Notes: generated from the sequence alone by a model not told the origin. A stretch of DNA of 64,000 nucleotides from Pseudenterobacter timonensis (GCF_900021175.1 NZ_FCOP01000013.1:496001-560000); one strand, 5' to 3'; counted from the first letter of the stretch, positions 1 through 11,161 are shown. A program made the numbers and translations.

Positions 1-1350
1 ATCTCCGATATCATCTTAAAAGATCCGGCGGTAGAGAGCCTGACCGCCTTTGTCGGCGTGGACGGCACTAACCCGGCGCTGAACAGCGCCCGTTTGCAGA
101 TTAACCTTAAGCCACTGGATGACCGCGACGACCGGGTCAACACCGTGATTGAGCGGCTTCAGAACGCGGTGGCGAAGGTGCCCGGCGTGGCGCTTTATCT
201 CCAGCCGACGCAGGATCTCACCATTGATACCACGGTGAGCCGCACCCAGTATCAGTTTACCCTGCAGGCCACCAGCCTTGACGCGCTCAGCACCTGGGTG
301 CCGCCGCTAATGGAGAAGCTCCAGGCGCTGCCGCAGCTTTCCGACGTCAGCAGCGACTGGCAGGACAAGGGGCTGGCCGCCTACGTTAACGTCAACCGCG
401 ATACCGCCAGCCGGCTGGGGATCACCATGGCGGACGTGGATAACGCGCTTTATAACGCCTTCGGCCAGCGGCTGATCTCCACCATCTACACCCAGGCGAA
501 CCAGTACCGCGTGGTGCTGGAGCACAATACCGACCAGACGCCAGGGCTCGCGGCGCTGGACTCCATTCGCCTCACCAGCAGCGACGGCGGCATCGTACCG
601 CTGAGCGCTATCGCTAAAGTGGAGGAGCGCTTTACCCCCCTGTCGGTGAACCACCTCGATCAGTTCCCTTCCACCACCATCTCGTTTAACGTGCCGGAGG
701 GCTATTCACTGGGCGAGGCGGTGGAGGCTATCCAGAACACCGAGAAAACGCTCGGCTTCCCGTCCGATATTCAGACCCAGTTCCAGGGGAGCACGCTGGC
801 CTTCCAGGCGGCGCTCGGCAGCACCGTCTGGCTGATTGTCGCGGCGGTGGTGGCGATGTATATCGTGCTCGGGGTGCTCTACGAGAGCTTTATTCACCCC
901 ATTACCATCCTCTCCACCCTGCCGACGGCGGGGGTGGGCGCGCTGCTGGCGCTGATGCTCGCCGGCAGCGAGCTGGATGTGATCGCCATTATCGGTATTA
1001 TCCTGCTGATCGGCATCGTCAAGAAAAACGCCATCATGATGATCGACTTTGCGCTGGCCGCCGAGCGCGAGCAGGGAATGGCGCCACGCGAGGCGATCTA
1101 CCAGGCCTGTCTGCTGCGTTTTCGCCCGATCCTGATGACCACGCTGGCGGCGCTGCTTGGCGCCCTCCCGCTGATGCTCAGTACCGGCGTCGGCGCGGAA
1201 TTACGCCGCCCGCTCGGCATCGGCATGGTGGGCGGACTGCTGGTTAGCCAGGTGCTGACGCTCTTTACCACGCCCGTTATCTACCTGCTGTTTGACAGCC
1301 TGGCGCTGAAGATGAAGGCCCGCTTCCCGAAGCGTGAAGAGGAGGCGTAA
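1..1350 (+). CDS. mdtB: Multidrug efflux RND permease subunit MdtB, 3' part
   Basis: The reading frame is open from base 1, so this is the C-terminal 449 residues of an RND transporter of about 1040 residues; the N-terminus lies outside the window. The part seen holds the second periplasmic porter loop and the last block of membrane helices, including the typical RND stretch around [17 protein letters not shown] and the R-F-R-P-I-L-M-T-T motif. MdtB pairs with MdtC in a heteromultimeric inner-membrane pump that works with the adaptor MdtA and TolC to export bile salts, novobiocin and related compounds using proton motive force. Its stop codon overlaps the mdtC start (TAATG). Position before mdtC, mdtD and baeSR makes the identification firm. 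The operon is expected to be activated by BaeR from a promoter upstream of mdtA, not visible here. Confidence 0.97.
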   Translation: MSDIILKDPAVESLTAFVGVDGTNPALNSARLQINLKPLDDRDDRVNTVIERLQNAVAKVPGVALYLQPTQDLTIDTTVSRTQYQFTLQATSLDALSTWVPPLMEKLQALPQLSDVSSDWQDKGLAAYVNVNRDTASRLGITMADVDNALYNAFGQRLISTIYTQANQYRVVLEHNTDQTPGLAALDSIRLTSSDGGIVPLSAIAKVEERFTPLSVNHLDQFPSTTISFNVPEGYSLGEAVEAIQNTEKTLGFPSDIQTQFQGSTLAFQAALGSTVWLIVAAVVAMYIVLGVLYESFIHPITILSTLPTAGVGALLALMLAGSELDVIAIIGIILLIGIVKKNAIMMIDFALAAEREQGMAPREAIYQACLLRFRPILMTTLAALLGALPLMLSTGVGAELRRPLGIGMVGGLLVSQVLTLFTTPVIYLLFDSLALKMKARFPKREEEA

Positions 1351-4300
1351 TGAAGTTTTTCGCCCTCTTCATCTACCGCCCGGTGGCGACGATCCTGATT
1401 TCGCTCGCCATTACCCTCTGCGGCGTGCTCGGCTTCCGGCTGCTGCCGGTGGCCCCGCTGCCGCAGGTCGATTTTCCGGTGATCATGGTCAGCGCTTCGC
1501 TGCCCGGCGCCTCGCCGGAGACCATGGCCTCGTCGGTGGCAACCCCGCTGGAGCGCTCTCTCGGGCGGATTGCGGGGGTTAATGAGATGACCTCCAGCAG
1601 CTCGCTCGGCAGCACACGCATCATTCTGGAGTTTAATTTCGACCGCGACATCAACGGCGCGGCGCGCGACGTGCAGGCGGCGATCAACGCCGCCCAGAGC
1701 CTGCTGCCAAGCGGTATGCCGAGCCGTCCGACCTACCGCAAGGCCAACCCCTCCGACGCGCCGATCATGATCTTAACGCTCACCTCGGACACCTACTCCC
1801 AGGGCGAGCTGTACGATTTCGCCTCCACCCAGCTGGCGCAAACCATCGCCCAGATTGACGGCGTGGGCGATGTGGACGTGGGCGGCAGCTCGCTTCCTGC
1901 CGTACGCGTGGGGCTTAACCCGCAGGCGCTGTTCAATCAGGGCGTCTCGCTGGACGACGTGCGCACCACCATCAGCAACGCCAACGTGCGCAGGCCGCAG
2001 GGGGCGGTGGAGGATACCAGCCACCGCTGGCAGATCCAGACCAACGACGAGCTAAAAACCGCCGCCGAATATCAGCCGTTAATCATTCACTACAACAACG
2101 GCGCGGCGGTGCGGCTGAGCGACGTGGCTACGGTCACCGACTCGGTGCAGGATGTGCGCAACGCGGGGATGACCAACGCGAAACCGGCCATTTTGCTGAT
2201 GATCCGCAAGCTGCCGGAAGCCAATATTATCCAGACGGTAAACAGCATCCGCGACCGTCTGCCGGAGCTGCAGGAGACCATTCCGGCGGCTATCGATCTG
2301 CAAATCGCCCAGGATCGCTCCCCCACGATTCGCGCCTCGCTGGAGGAGGTGGAGCAGACGCTGGTGATCTCGGTGGCGCTGGTGATCCTGGTGGTGTTCC
2401 TCTTCCTGCGCTCCGGACGCGCGACGCTTATTCCAGCGGTGGCGGTGCCGGTGTCGCTGATCGGTACCTTCGCCGCCATGTACCTCTGCGGCTTTAGCCT
2501 CAACAACCTCTCGTTAATGGCGCTGACCATCGCCACCGGCTTTGTGGTGGATGACGCCATCGTGGTGCTGGAGAATATCTCCCGCCACCTGGAGGCGGGG
2601 ATGAAACCGTTGCAGGCGGCGCTGCAGGGCTCGCGGGAGGTGGGCTTTACGGTGCTCTCCATGAGCCTCTCGCTGGTGGCGGTCTTTCTGCCGCTGCTGC
2701 TGATGGAGGGGCTGCCGGGCCGTCTGCTGCGCGAATTTGCCGTCACGCTGTCGGTGGCGATCGGCATTTCGCTGCTCATCTCCCTGACCCTCACTCCAAT
2801 GATGTGCGGCTGGATGCTTAAACGCAGCACACCCCGCTCGCAGCCGCGCGCCAGAGGGTTCGGACGGCTGCTGATGCGGCTGCAGGCGGGCTATGGCCGA
2901 TCGCTGAAATGGGTCTTAAACCACACCCGGCTTGTGGGGGTGGTGCTGCTCGCCACCATCGCGCTCAACGTCTGGCTCTACATCACCATTCCGAAAACCT
3001 TCTTCCCGGAGCAGGATACCGGCGTGCTGATGGGGGGGATCCAGGCGGACCAGAGCATCTCTTTCCAGGCGATGCGCGGCAAGCTGCAGGACTTTATGAA
3101 GATCATTCGCGAGGATAAGGCGGTGGATAACGTCACCGGCTTTACCGGCGGCTCGCGGGTCAACAGCGGCATGATGTTTATCACCCTCAAGCCGCGCGGC
3201 GAGCGTAACGAAACCGCCCAGCAGGTGATCGACCGCCTGCGCGGGAAGCTTGCGAAAGAGCCGGGGGCGAATCTCTTTCTGATGGCCGTTCAGGATATCC
3301 GCGTTGGCGGCCGCCAGTCGAACGCCAGCTACCAGTACACCCTGCTCTCCGACGATCTGGCGGCGCTGCGTGAATGGGAGCCGAAGATCCGCAAGGCGCT
3401 GGCGGCCCTGCCGCAGCTGGCGGACGTCAACTCCGATCAACAGGATAATGGCGCGGAGATGGACCTGATCTACGATCGCGAAACCATGGCGCGGCTCGGC
3501 ATCGACGTCGAGGCGGCTAACAGCCTGCTGAATAACGCCTTCGGCCAGCGACAGATCTCCACCATCTATCAGCCACTGAACCAGTACAAAGTGGTGATGG
3601 AGGTCGATCCGCGTTACACCCAGGATATCAGCGCACTGGAGAAGATGTTTGTGATCAACAGCGACGGCAAGGCGATTCCGCTCTCCTATTTTGCCAGCTG
3701 GCAGCCCGCCAACGCGCCGCTGTCGGTCAACCATCAGGGGCTGTCGGCCGCTTCGACCATCTCCTTTAACCTGCCCACCGGCACCTCGTTGTCCGAGGCG
3801 AGCGACGCCATCGTCCGCGCCATGACCCAGCTTGGCGTTCCCTCCAGCGTGCGCGGCAGCTTTGCCGGCACCGCGCAGGTTTTCCAGGAGACGATGAACT
3901 CCCAGGTGATCCTGATACTGGCCGCCATCGCCACGGTCTATATCGTGCTGGGCGTACTCTATGAGAGCTATGTCCACCCGCTGACCATCCTCTCCACCCT
4001 CCCTTCCGCGGGGGTGGGCGCGCTGCTGGCGCTGGAACTGTTCGGAGCGCCCTTTAGCCTCATCGCGCTCATCGGAATCATGCTATTAATAGGGATTGTG
4101 AAGAAAAACGCGATCATGATGGTCGATTTCGCCCTTGAGGCGCAGCGCAACGGCAATCTCAGCCCGCAGGAGGCGATATTCCAGGCCTGCCTGCTGCGTT
4201 TTCGCCCGATTATGATGACCACGCTGGCGGCGCTGTTTGGCGCGCTGCCGCTGGTGATCTCGGGCGGCGACGGCTCCGAACTGCGCCAGCCGCTGGGTAT

Positions 4301-4427
4301 AACGATTGTTGGCGGGCTGGTGGTGAGCCAGCTGCTGACGCTCTACACTACGCCGGTGGTCTATCTCTTCTTTGACCGTCTGCGATTGCGTTTTTCGCGG
4401 AAAAACAGACATACGGTGACAGAGTAA
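1350..4427 (+). CDS. mdtC: Multidrug efflux RND permease subunit MdtC
   Basis: A 1025-residue RND permease, the usual length for MdtC. It starts with a cytoplasmic stub and first membrane helix, has two large periplasmic loops (roughly residues 40-330 and 550-840) and two blocks of helices. The proton-relay region in TM4 shows [15 protein letters not shown] near residue 400, where the paired aspartates are the conserved proton-relay acids of the family. The second half repeats [17 protein letters not shown]. MdtC forms the active proton-translocating part of the MdtB2C pump. The start overlaps the mdtB stop by one base, implying translational coupling, and the stop touches the mdtD start. Confidence 0.98.
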   Translation: MKFFALFIYRPVATILISLAITLCGVLGFRLLPVAPLPQVDFPVIMVSASLPGASPETMASSVATPLERSLGRIAGVNEMTSSSSLGSTRIILEFNFDRDINGAARDVQAAINAAQSLLPSGMPSRPTYRKANPSDAPIMILTLTSDTYSQGELYDFASTQLAQTIAQIDGVGDVDVGGSSLPAVRVGLNPQALFNQGVSLDDVRTTISNANVRRPQGAVEDTSHRWQIQTNDELKTAAEYQPLIIHYNNGAAVRLSDVATVTDSVQDVRNAGMTNAKPAILLMIRKLPEANIIQTVNSIRDRLPELQETIPAAIDLQIAQDRSPTIRASLEEVEQTLVISVALVILVVFLFLRSGRATLIPAVAVPVSLIGTFAAMYLCGFSLNNLSLMALTIATGFVVDDAIVVLENISRHLEAGMKPLQAALQGSREVGFTVLSMSLSLVAVFLPLLLMEGLPGRLLREFAVTLSVAIGISLLISLTLTPMMCGWMLKRSTPRSQPRARGFGRLLMRLQAGYGRSLKWVLNHTRLVGVVLLATIALNVWLYITIPKTFFPEQDTGVLMGGIQADQSISFQAMRGKLQDFMKIIREDKAVDNVTGFTGGSRVNSGMMFITLKPRGERNETAQQVIDRLRGKLAKEPGANLFLMAVQDIRVGGRQSNASYQYTLLSDDLAALREWEPKIRKALAALPQLADVNSDQQDNGAEMDLIYDRETMARLGIDVEAANSLLNNAFGQRQISTIYQPLNQYKVVMEVDPRYTQDISALEKMFVINSDGKAIPLSYFASWQPANAPLSVNHQGLSAASTISFNLPTGTSLSEASDAIVRAMTQLGVPSSVRGSFAGTAQVFQETMNSQVILILAAIATVYIVLGVLYESYVHPLTILSTLPSAGVGALLALELFGAPFSLIALIGIMLLIGIVKKNAIMMVDFALEAQRNGNLSPQEAIFQACLLRFRPIMMTTLAALFGALPLVISGGDGSELRQPLGITIVGGLVVSQLLTLYTTPVVYLFFDRLRLRFSRKNRHTVTE

Positions 4428-5840
4428 ATGACCGATCTCCCCTCTAACGTTCGCTGGCAGCTATGGATTGTCGCCTTCGGCTTTTTTATGCAATCGCTGG
4501 ATACAACCATCGTTAACACCGCCCTCCCCTCCATGGCCGCAAGCCTCGGGGAGAGTCCGCTGCATATGCATATGGTTATCGTCTCCTACGTGCTGACGGT
4601 GGCGGTAATGCTGCCTGCCAGCGGCTGGCTGGCGGACCGGGTTGGCGTGCGAAACATCTTTTTCACCGCCATCGTGCTGTTCACCCTCGGCTCGCTCTTT
4701 TGCGCCCAGGCCGACACCCTGAACGGGCTGGTGATGGCGCGCGTGCTGCAGGGGGTTGGCGGGGCGATGATGGTGCCGGTCGGCAGGCTGACGGTAATGA
4801 AGATCGTGCCGCGGGAGCAGTATATGGCGGCGATGACCTTCGTTACGCTGCCAGGCCAGGTCGGGCCGCTGCTCGGCCCGGCGTTGGGGGGGATTCTGGT
4901 GGAGTACGCCTCCTGGCACTGGATCTTCTTAATTAATTTGCCGGTGGGGATCGTGGGGGCCATCGCCACGCTCTGCCTGATGCCTAACTATAAAATGCAG
5001 ACCCGACGCTTCGACATGTCCGGCTTCCTGCTGCTGGCGGCGGGTATGGCGACCCTCACGCTCGCCCTCGACGGGCAGAAGGGGCTGGGGATCTCCACCC
5101 TGAGCCTCGCGGCGCTGGTGGCGGTCGGCGTTATCGCCATTCTGTGGTATATCCGCCACGCCCGCGGCAACCCGCGCGCCCTCTTCAGCCTGGATCTGTT
5201 TAAAACCGCCACCTTCCGGCTGGGGCTCACCGGCAGCTTCGCCGGGCGCATCGGCAGCGGCATGTTGCCCTTTATGACGCCGGTCTTTTTACAGATTGGG
5301 CTGGGTTTTTCCCCTTTTCACGCCGGGCTGATGATGATCCCCATGGTGCTGGGCAGCATGGGGATGAAGCGTATCGTGGTGCAGGTGGTAAACCGCTTTG
5401 GCTATCGCCGCGTGCTGGTGGCAAGCACCCTTGGGCTGGCGCTGGTGAGCCTGCTCTTTGTGAGCGTGGCGCTGCTGGGGTGGTATTACATCCTGCCGCT
5501 GGTGCTCTTTCTGCAGGGGTGCATTAACTCCATGCGCTTCTCCTCCATGAACACCCTGACGCTTAAAGATCTCCCGGACGAGCTGGCCAGCAGCGGCAAC
5601 AGCCTGCTGTCGATGATCATGCAGCTCTCCATGAGTATCGGGGTGACTATCGCCGGCCTGCTGCTCGGTCTCTACGGGCAGCATCATCTGGGTGCCGACA
5701 GCCCCGTCGCCCACCAGGTATTCCTCTACACCTATCTCAGCATGGCGCTGATTATCGCCCTGCCCGCCCTGATTTTTGCCCGGGTGCCGAATGACAACAG
5801 CAAGAACGTCGTCATCAGCCGACGCAGAAGGAGAGAATAA
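4428..5840 (+). CDS. mdtD: MFS transporter MdtD (DHA2-type, 14 TM)
   Basis: A 470-residue, strongly hydrophobic MFS protein with about 14 predicted membrane spans. It carries the family landmarks: a D-T-T-I-V-N motif in the first helix ([12 protein letters not shown], near residue 24), the loop 2-3 motif [11 protein letters not shown], and the motif C-like region [10 protein letters not shown]. In E. coli the homologue sits in the mdtABCD operon but is not required for drug resistance by MdtABC; it has been linked to iron citrate efflux. The start codon follows the mdtC stop directly, and the stop overlaps the baeS start (TAATG), so it is translated as part of the operon. Confidence 0.95.
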   Translation: MTDLPSNVRWQLWIVAFGFFMQSLDTTIVNTALPSMAASLGESPLHMHMVIVSYVLTVAVMLPASGWLADRVGVRNIFFTAIVLFTLGSLFCAQADTLNGLVMARVLQGVGGAMMVPVGRLTVMKIVPREQYMAAMTFVTLPGQVGPLLGPALGGILVEYASWHWIFLINLPVGIVGAIATLCLMPNYKMQTRRFDMSGFLLLAAGMATLTLALDGQKGLGISTLSLAALVAVGVIAILWYIRHARGNPRALFSLDLFKTATFRLGLTGSFAGRIGSGMLPFMTPVFLQIGLGFSPFHAGLMMIPMVLGSMGMKRIVVQVVNRFGYRRVLVASTLGLALVSLLFVSVALLGWYYILPLVLFLQGCINSMRFSSMNTLTLKDLPDELASSGNSLLSMIMQLSMSIGVTIAGLLLGLYGQHHLGADSPVAHQVFLYTYLSMALIIALPALIFARVPNDNSKNVVISRRRRRE

Positions 5841-7243
5841 TGAAGTTCTGGCGCCCCGGGATCACCGGCAAGCTGTTTCTGGCTATCTTTGCTACCTGCA
5901 TCGTGCTGTTAATCACCATGCACTGGGCGGTGCGCATGAGCTTTGAGCGCGGTTTTATCGACTACATCAAACATGGCAACGAGCAGCGGTTACAGGGGCT
6001 GAGCGACGCGCTGGCGGAGCAGTACGCCCTGCACGGCGACTGGCGTTTTTTACGCAATAACGACCGTTTTGTCTTTCAGATCCTGCGCTCGCTGGAGCAT
6101 GACGGCGACGACGATCGCCCCGGCGCCAATATGCCGCCCCACGGCTGGCGCACCCAGTTCTGGGTGATCGACCAGGATATGCGGGTGCTGGTTGGCCCCC
6201 GTGCGCCAGTGCCGCCGGATGGCACAAGACGGGCTATAACCGTCCGGGGCGCGCCGGTGGGCTGGGTTATCGCCTCTCCCGTCGAGCGGCTGACGCGTAA
6301 CACCGACATTAACTTTGACCGCCAGCAGCGTCAGACCAGCTGGCTTATTGTCGCGCTCTCCACCCTGCTGGCGGCGCTGGCCACCTTCCCGCTGGCGCGC
6401 GGCCTGCTGGCCCCGGTAAAACGACTAGTGGAGGGGACGCACAGGCTGGCGGCGGGCGATTTTACCACCCGGGTAGATACCCGCAGTCAGGATGAACTGG
6501 GCAGGCTGGCGCAGGATTTTAACCAGCTTGCCAGCACGCTGGAGAAGAACCAGCAGATGCGCCGCGACTTTATGGCCGATATTTCCCACGAGCTGCGCAC
6601 GCCGCTGGCGGTGCTGCGTGGCGAGCTGGAGGCGATCCAGGACGGCGTGCGCCAGTTTACCCCCGACTCCGTCGCCTCCCTGCAGGCGGAGGTAGGCACG
6701 CTGACCAAGCTGGTGGACGATCTCCATCAGCTCTCCATGTCCGACGAAGGGGCGCTCGCCTACCAGAAAGCGCCGGTGGATCTCATCACGCTGCTGGAGA
6801 TGGCCAGCGGCGCCTTCCGCGAGCGGTTCGCCAGCCGCAATCTGAATATTGTCCTTTCGCTGCCGGACCGCGCGACGGTCTTTGGCGATCGCGATCGCCT
6901 GATGCAGCTCTTCAATAATCTGCTGGAGAACAGCCTGCGCTATACCGACGGCGGTGGCGCGCTGCATATTTCCGGAAAGCAGGCGGGCTCGCGCTTTATG
7001 CTGACCTTCGCCGACTCGGCGCCGGGAGTGAAAGAGGAGCAGCTGGAGAAGCTGTTTGAGCGCTTCTACCGCACCGAAGGCTCCCGCAACCGCGCCAGCG
7101 GCGGCTCCGGCCTGGGGCTGGCGATCTGCCTGAATATCGTGGAGGCGCACGGCGGCACCATCCGCGCCGCTCATTCGCCTTTTGGCGGGGTTAGCATTAC
7201 AGTAGAGTTACCGCTGTTACGCGATTTATCGAGAGAAGTATGA
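5840..7243 (+). CDS. baeS: Envelope-stress sensor histidine kinase BaeS
   Basis: A 467-residue inner-membrane sensor kinase. Two hydrophobic segments (about residues 11-33 and 168-190) bracket a periplasmic sensing domain. They are followed by a HAMP linker ([15 protein letters not shown]), a dimerisation/phosphoacceptor domain with the H-box [17 protein letters not shown] near residue 249, and a catalytic domain with N box ([13 protein letters not shown]) and G boxes ([19 protein letters not shown]). BaeS phosphorylates BaeR in response to indole, flavonoids, zinc or tungstate and other envelope-damaging signals. Its start overlaps the mdtD stop by one base and its end overlaps the baeR start (ATGA type), so kinase and regulator are coupled to the pump they control. 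Confidence 0.97.
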   Translation: MKFWRPGITGKLFLAIFATCIVLLITMHWAVRMSFERGFIDYIKHGNEQRLQGLSDALAEQYALHGDWRFLRNNDRFVFQILRSLEHDGDDDRPGANMPPHGWRTQFWVIDQDMRVLVGPRAPVPPDGTRRAITVRGAPVGWVIASPVERLTRNTDINFDRQQRQTSWLIVALSTLLAALATFPLARGLLAPVKRLVEGTHRLAAGDFTTRVDTRSQDELGRLAQDFNQLASTLEKNQQMRRDFMADISHELRTPLAVLRGELEAIQDGVRQFTPDSVASLQAEVGTLTKLVDDLHQLSMSDEGALAYQKAPVDLITLLEMASGAFRERFASRNLNIVLSLPDRATVFGDRDRLMQLFNNLLENSLRYTDGGGALHISGKQAGSRFMLTFADSAPGVKEEQLEKLFERFYRTEGSRNRASGGSGLGLAICLNIVEAHGGTIRAAHSPFGGVSITVELPLLRDLSREV

Positions 7244-7962
7244 CTGAGTTACCCATTGACCAAAATACGCCACGCATCCTGATTGTGGAGGACGAGCCTA
7301 AGCTTGGGCAGTTGCTGATTGATTATCTGCGGGCGGCAAGCTATGCCCCGACCCTTATCAGTCATGGTGATAAGGTGCTCTCTTACGTGCGCCAGACGCC
7401 GCCGGATCTGATCCTCCTTGACCTGATGCTCCCCGGCACCGACGGCCTGACCCTCTGCCGGGAGATCCGCCGCTTCTCGGAGGTGCCCATCGTGATGGTG
7501 ACCGCGAAAATCGAGGAGATCGACCGCCTGCTGGGGCTGGAAATTGGCGCGGATGATTATATCTGCAAACCCTACAGCCCCCGGGAGGTGGTGGCGCGCG
7601 TGAAAACCATTCTGCGCCGCTGCCGCCCGCAGCGTGAGCTGCAGGCGCTGGATGCCGAAAGCCCGCTGGTGGTGGATGAAAGCCGCTTTCAGGCTACCTG
7701 GCGCGGCAAGGCGCTGGATCTTACCCCCGCCGAGTTCCGTCTGTTGAAAACGCTCTCCCACGAGCCGGGAAAGGTCTTCTCCCGCGAACAGCTGCTTAAC
7801 CATCTTTATGACGACTATCGCGTGGTAACCGACCGCACCATCGACAGCCATATCAAAAATCTGCGTCGCAAGCTGGAGGCGCTTGACGCCGATCAGTCGT
7901 TTATCCGCGCGGTCTACGGGGTGGGATATCGCTGGGAGGCGGACGCCTGCCGGATCGGGTGA
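7240..7962 (+). CDS. baeR: Two-component response regulator BaeR
   Basis: A 240-residue OmpR-family regulator. The N-terminal receiver domain has the acidic pair VEDEP, the phospho-acceptor aspartate in [14 protein letters not shown] (about residue 61) and the lysine in [12 protein letters not shown]. The C-terminal half is a winged-helix DNA-binding domain ([12 protein letters not shown] ... [15 protein letters not shown] ... GVGYRW). BaeR activates mdtABCD-baeSR, acrD and spy in E. coli. It is the last gene of the operon; the downstream sequence is a GC-rich intergenic repeat cut by an insertion sequence, and I see no clear terminator before that repeat. Confidence 0.97.
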   Translation: MTELPIDQNTPRILIVEDEPKLGQLLIDYLRAASYAPTLISHGDKVLSYVRQTPPDLILLDLMLPGTDGLTLCREIRRFSEVPIVMVTAKIEEIDRLLGLEIGADDYICKPYSPREVVARVKTILRRCRPQRELQALDAESPLVVDESRFQATWRGKALDLTPAEFRLLKTLSHEPGKVFSREQLLNHLYDDYRVVTDRTIDSHIKNLRRKLEALDADQSFIRAVYGVGYRWEADACRIG

Positions 7963-7994
7963 TTTGATGTCCCCTCACCCCTGCCCTCTCCCCA

Positions 7995-9279
7995 TGTACA
8001 GTCCGGGGACATAGTGAACACTTGTTCGGAGACATGGTAGACACTTACAACTGAGGCATAAGAACCCGTTTATGGAGCCGCTTATGCCCTGGGATGCGAG
8101 AGATACCATGTCATTACGTACTGAGTTTGTTTTGTTCGCCTCGCAGGACGGGGCGAACATCCGTTCACTCTGCCGCCACTACGGCATTTCACCGGCCACC
8201 GGCTACAAGTGGCTTCGCCGCTGGGCTGAAGACGGCGCAGCCGGGCTTCAGGACCGGCCGCGCACGCCGCATCACTCCCCGAACCGTTCACCGGACGGCA
8301 TCACTGACCTGCTGCGTATGGCCCATGCCCGCCATGAACGCTGGGGCGCGCGCAAGATTAAGCGCTGGCTGGAGGACCGCGGGCATCCCATGCCCGCCTT
8401 CAGCACCGTTCACAGCCTGATGGCCCGTCACGGCCTGCTGCCCGGTATGCCTCCCGGCATACCGGCTACCGGCCGCTTCGAACACTCCGCCCCGAACCGG
8501 CTCTGGCAGATGGATTTCAAGGGCCATTTTCCCTTTGGCGGCGGCCGCTGCCATCCGCTCACCCTGCTGGACGACCACTCCCGGTTCTCCCTGTGTCTGG
8601 CGCACTGCGGGGATGAACGGCGTGAGACCGTACAGCGGCAGCTCGTCAGGGTCTTTGAACACTACGGTCTGCCGGACCGGATGACCATGGACAACGGCGC
8701 GCCGTGGGGCGACACCACCGGCAGCTGGACGGGGCCGGAGCTGTGGCTGATGCGTCTGGGTATCCGTGTCGGTCACTCCCGGCCTTATCATCCACAGACC
8801 CAGGGCAAGCTGGAGCGTTTTCACCGCAGCCTGAAGGCGGAACTCCTGCAGGGAAGATGGTTCGCCGACAGCAGCGGGCTGCAGCGGGCGTTCGACCAGT
8901 GGCGGGCTGTCTATAACCTTGAGCGTCCGCACGAGGCGCTGGGTATGGCGGTGCCGGCCTCGCGCTATCAGCCGTCCGCCCGTCAGTACAGCGCCACCGT
9001 CATGCCGCCGGAATATGACGAAGGGGTGATGGTGAGGAAGGTGGATATCAGCGGGAAGCTGAGCATAAAGGGTCTCAGTCTGAACGCAGGCAAGGCCTTC
9101 AGGGGAGAGCGTGTGGGGCTGAAGGAAACGCAGGAGGACGGCTGTTATGAAGTCTGGTGGTACAGCACGAAAGTGGGGGTGATCGACCTGAAGAAAAAGT
9201 CGATCACCATGGGTAAGGGATGTTAAAAAGTGTTCACCATGTCCCCGAACATCTGTCTACCATGTCCCCGGACTGTACA
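7995..9279 (+). mobile_element. Complete IS481-family insertion sequence (1285 bp)
   Basis: The element is bounded by inverted ends that both begin TGTACAGTCCGGGGACAT on their outer side. The match continues imperfectly for about 50 bp and includes repeated GGACAT-(A/G)-GT motifs. A 5-bp direct repeat CCCCA lies on both sides (7990-7994 and 9280-9284), which fits target-site duplication. It encodes one intact DDE transposase. It landed inside a GC-rich repeat in the baeR-trhP gap, so it disrupts no gene. Intact ends and open frame suggest a fairly recent insertion. Confidence 0.92.
8084..9226 (+). CDS. IS481 family transposase
   Basis: About 380 residues. The N-terminus is a helix-turn-helix domain (FVLFASQDGANIRSLCRHYG, then TGYKWLRRW) followed by a second HTH region. 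The catalytic DDE/RNase H-like core shows RLWQMDFKGHF (first Asp), MTMDNGAPWG (second Asp) and HPQTQGKLERFHR (Glu). I place the start at the ATG giving MPWDARDTM because a GGAG lies six bases upstream and IS481 transposases commonly begin this way; an in-frame ATG at 8072 is possible. The gene fills the element between its inverted repeats and is intact, so the IS is likely transposition-competent. Confidence 0.93.
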   Translation: MPWDARDTMSLRTEFVLFASQDGANIRSLCRHYGISPATGYKWLRRWAEDGAAGLQDRPRTPHHSPNRSPDGITDLLRMAHARHERWGARKIKRWLEDRGHPMPAFSTVHSLMARHGLLPGMPPGIPATGRFEHSAPNRLWQMDFKGHFPFGGGRCHPLTLLDDHSRFSLCLAHCGDERRETVQRQLVRVFEHYGLPDRMTMDNGAPWGDTTGSWTGPELWLMRLGIRVGHSRPYHPQTQGKLERFHRSLKAELLQGRWFADSSGLQRAFDQWRAVYNLERPHEALGMAVPASRYQPSARQYSATVMPPEYDEGVMVRKVDISGKLSIKGLSLNAGKAFRGERVGLKETQEDGCYEVWWYSTKVGVIDLKKKSITMGKGC

Positions 9280-9590
9280 CCCCAGAGGGGAGAGGGGGAA
9301 AACCGGTCCTCTGCCCTAACAAGGAGAAAACCGGTCCGCTGCCCCAACGTTGAGCACCATTCACTCCCCTCACCCCTGCCCTCTCCCCAAAGGGGAGAGG
9401 GGGAAAATCGGTCCGCTGCCCTAACGTTGAGCGCCATTTACTCCCCTCACCCCGGACTGTACACCCCAAAGGGGAGAGGGGGAAAACCGGTCCGCTGCCT
9501 TAACGAGGAGAAAACCGGTCCGCTGCCCAACGTTGAGCACCATTCACTCCCCTCTCCCCTCTGGGGAGAGGGCCAGGGTGAGGGGCAAGG
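9280..9590. repeat. GC-rich intergenic repeat cluster
   Basis: This stretch is built from repeated modules. One is a palindromic unit of the form CCCTCTCCCCAAAGGGGAGAGGG, another is GGAAAACCGGTCC(G/T)CTGCCC, and a third is AACGTTGAGC(A/G)CCATT. Each occurs two to five times. The left part of the same cluster (7969-7994) lies on the other side of the IS. Open frames here are low-complexity and are not believable genes. Similar C/G-rich palindromes occur between genes in many enterobacteria, and convergent copies may act as transcription barriers. No promoter for trhP can be assigned with confidence. Confidence 0.75.
9452..9465. other. Solo IS481-end remnant inside the repeat cluster
   Basis: The bases CCCCGGACTGTACA reproduce the right terminus of the adjacent IS and are followed by CCCCA, the same bases that flank the intact copy at 9280-9284. 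They replace the normal middle of a repeat unit: other copies read CCCCTCACCCCTGCCCTCTCCCC, this one CCCCTCACCCC then GGACTGTACACCCC. The simplest reading is recombination or slippage between an IS end and a repeat copy, or a trace of an earlier excision. Confidence 0.6.
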
Positions 9591-9715
9591 CAAAGCGCCG
9601 CGCTTTACCTGCCCGCCCCGCAGCGCTACAATGCCCGCCCTTAAAGTAAGGGATCTCCCCCTGCCGCGGCACCTGGTGCGCGCGGATCTGACCTGTCATC
9701 AGAACGAGTAAAAAC

Positions 9716-11077
9716 ATGTTTAAACCGGAACTTCTCTCCCCTGCGGGAACGCTGAAAAATATGCGTTACGCTTTCGCCTATGGCGCCGACGCGGTCTATG
9801 CGGGCCAGCCGCGCTACTCCCTGCGCGTACGCAACAACGAATTTAACCACGAGAATCTTCAGCTCGGCATTAACGAAGCCCATGCGCTCGGCAAGAAATT
9901 CTACGTGGTGGTTAATATCGCGCCGCACAACGCCAAGCTGAAAACCTTTATTCGCGATCTCCAGCCGGTGGTGGATATGGGGCCGGACGCGCTGATCATG
10001 TCCGATCCCGGTTTAATCATGCTGGTTCGCGAGCACTTCCCGCAGATGGATATTCATCTCTCTGTGCAGGCCAACGCGGTGAACTGGGCGACGGTGAAAT
10101 TCTGGAAACAGATGGGGCTGACCCGCGTGATCCTCTCCCGCGAGCTGTCCCTGGAGGAGATTGCCGAGATCCGCGCTCAGGTGCCGGATATGGAGATTGA
10201 GATCTTCGTTCACGGCGCGCTCTGCATGGCCTACTCCGGCCGCTGCCTGCTCTCCGGTTACATCAATAAACGCGACCCGAACCAGGGCACCTGCACCAAC
10301 GCCTGCCGCTGGGAATATAACGTCCAGGAAGGCAAAGAGGACGATGTCGGCAATATCGTGCATAAATATGAACCGATTCCGGTACAAAACGTCGAGCCGA
10401 CCCTCGGTATCGGCGCGCCAACCGACAAGGTCTTTATGATCGAAGAGGCGCAGCGTCCGGGCGAATACATGACCGCCTTCGAGGATGAGCACGGCACCTA
10501 TATCATGAACTCCAAAGATCTGCGCGCCATTGCACACGTGGAGCGACTGACGCAGATGGGCGTCCACTCCCTGAAGATCGAAGGCCGCACCAAGTCGTTC
10601 TACTATTGCGCCCGCACCGCGCAGGTCTATCGCAAGGCGATCGACGACGCGGCAGCCGGTAAGCCGTTCGACACCAGCCTGCTTGAGACGCTGGAAGGGC
10701 TGGCGCACCGCGGCTATACCGAAGGTTTCCTGCGCCGTCATACCCATGACGATTATCAGAACTACGAGTACGGTTACTCCGTCTCCGAGCGCCAGCAGTT
10801 TGTCGGGGAGTTCACCGGCGAACGTAAAGGCCCCCTTGCCGCCGTGGCGGTGAAGAATAAGTTTATGCAGGGCGACAGCCTGGAGCTGATGACCCCGCAG
10901 GGCAACGTGAACTTTACGCTGGAGCATATGGAAAACGGTAAGGGTGAGGCGGTCTCCGTAGCGCCTGGCGACGGCCACACCGTCTGGCTGCCGGTTCCGG
11001 AAGGAATGGCGCTGGAATATGCGCTGCTGATGCGTAATTTCAATGGGGAAAGCACCCGTAATCCACACGGGAAATAG
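9716..11077 (+). CDS. trhP: tRNA hydroxylation protein TrhP (YegQ, peptidase U32 family)
   Basis: A 453-residue soluble protein of the U32 family, the same length as E. coli YegQ. Early residues give PELLSPAGTLKNMRYAFAYGADAVYAG, the family start. A cysteine cluster expected to hold an iron-sulfur centre appears around residues 165-195 (HGALCMAYSGRC and TCTNACRWEY). The motif SLKIEGRTKS follows near residue 286. TrhP uses prephenate-dependent chemistry to form 5-hydroxyuridine at position 34 of several tRNAs. It is monocistronic here, with the CyaR sRNA gene downstream as in E. coli. The IS lies upstream, so its native promoter region may be altered. Confidence 0.95.
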   Translation: MFKPELLSPAGTLKNMRYAFAYGADAVYAGQPRYSLRVRNNEFNHENLQLGINEAHALGKKFYVVVNIAPHNAKLKTFIRDLQPVVDMGPDALIMSDPGLIMLVREHFPQMDIHLSVQANAVNWATVKFWKQMGLTRVILSRELSLEEIAEIRAQVPDMEIEIFVHGALCMAYSGRCLLSGYINKRDPNQGTCTNACRWEYNVQEGKEDDVGNIVHKYEPIPVQNVEPTLGIGAPTDKVFMIEEAQRPGEYMTAFEDEHGTYIMNSKDLRAIAHVERLTQMGVHSLKIEGRTKSFYYCARTAQVYRKAIDDAAAGKPFDTSLLETLEGLAHRGYTEGFLRRHTHDDYQNYEYGYSVSERQQFVGEFTGERKGPLAAVAVKNKFMQGDSLELMTPQGNVNFTLEHMENGKGEAVSVAPGDGHTVWLPVPEGMALEYALLMRNFNGESTRNPHGK

Positions 11078-11112
11078 TTCGCGGCAGGGATTTTTGCGGT
11101 ATGGGAAGATTC

Positions 11113-11155
11113 TTAGAAACCGATCACATACCGCTTCGTTCAATGCGGGTATTAT
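11113..11155 (+). promoter_or_regulatory. cyaR promoter with CRP site
   Basis: TTAGA-N6-TCACA at 11113-11128 is a CRP half-site pair centred at 11120.5. That is exactly -41.5 from the expected CyaR start at 11162, the class II activator position. A TATTAT -10 element lies at 11150-11155. CRP activation of cyaR is established in E. coli and Salmonella; the site here is read from the sequence. Confidence 0.8.
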
Positions 11156-11161
11156 CCGCCT

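Noticed and set aside
9234..9711. Frames of 67-163 codons across the baeR-trhP repeats
   Set aside because: Low-complexity translations of GC-rich palindromic repeats, partly running into the IS end, without ribosome binding sites.
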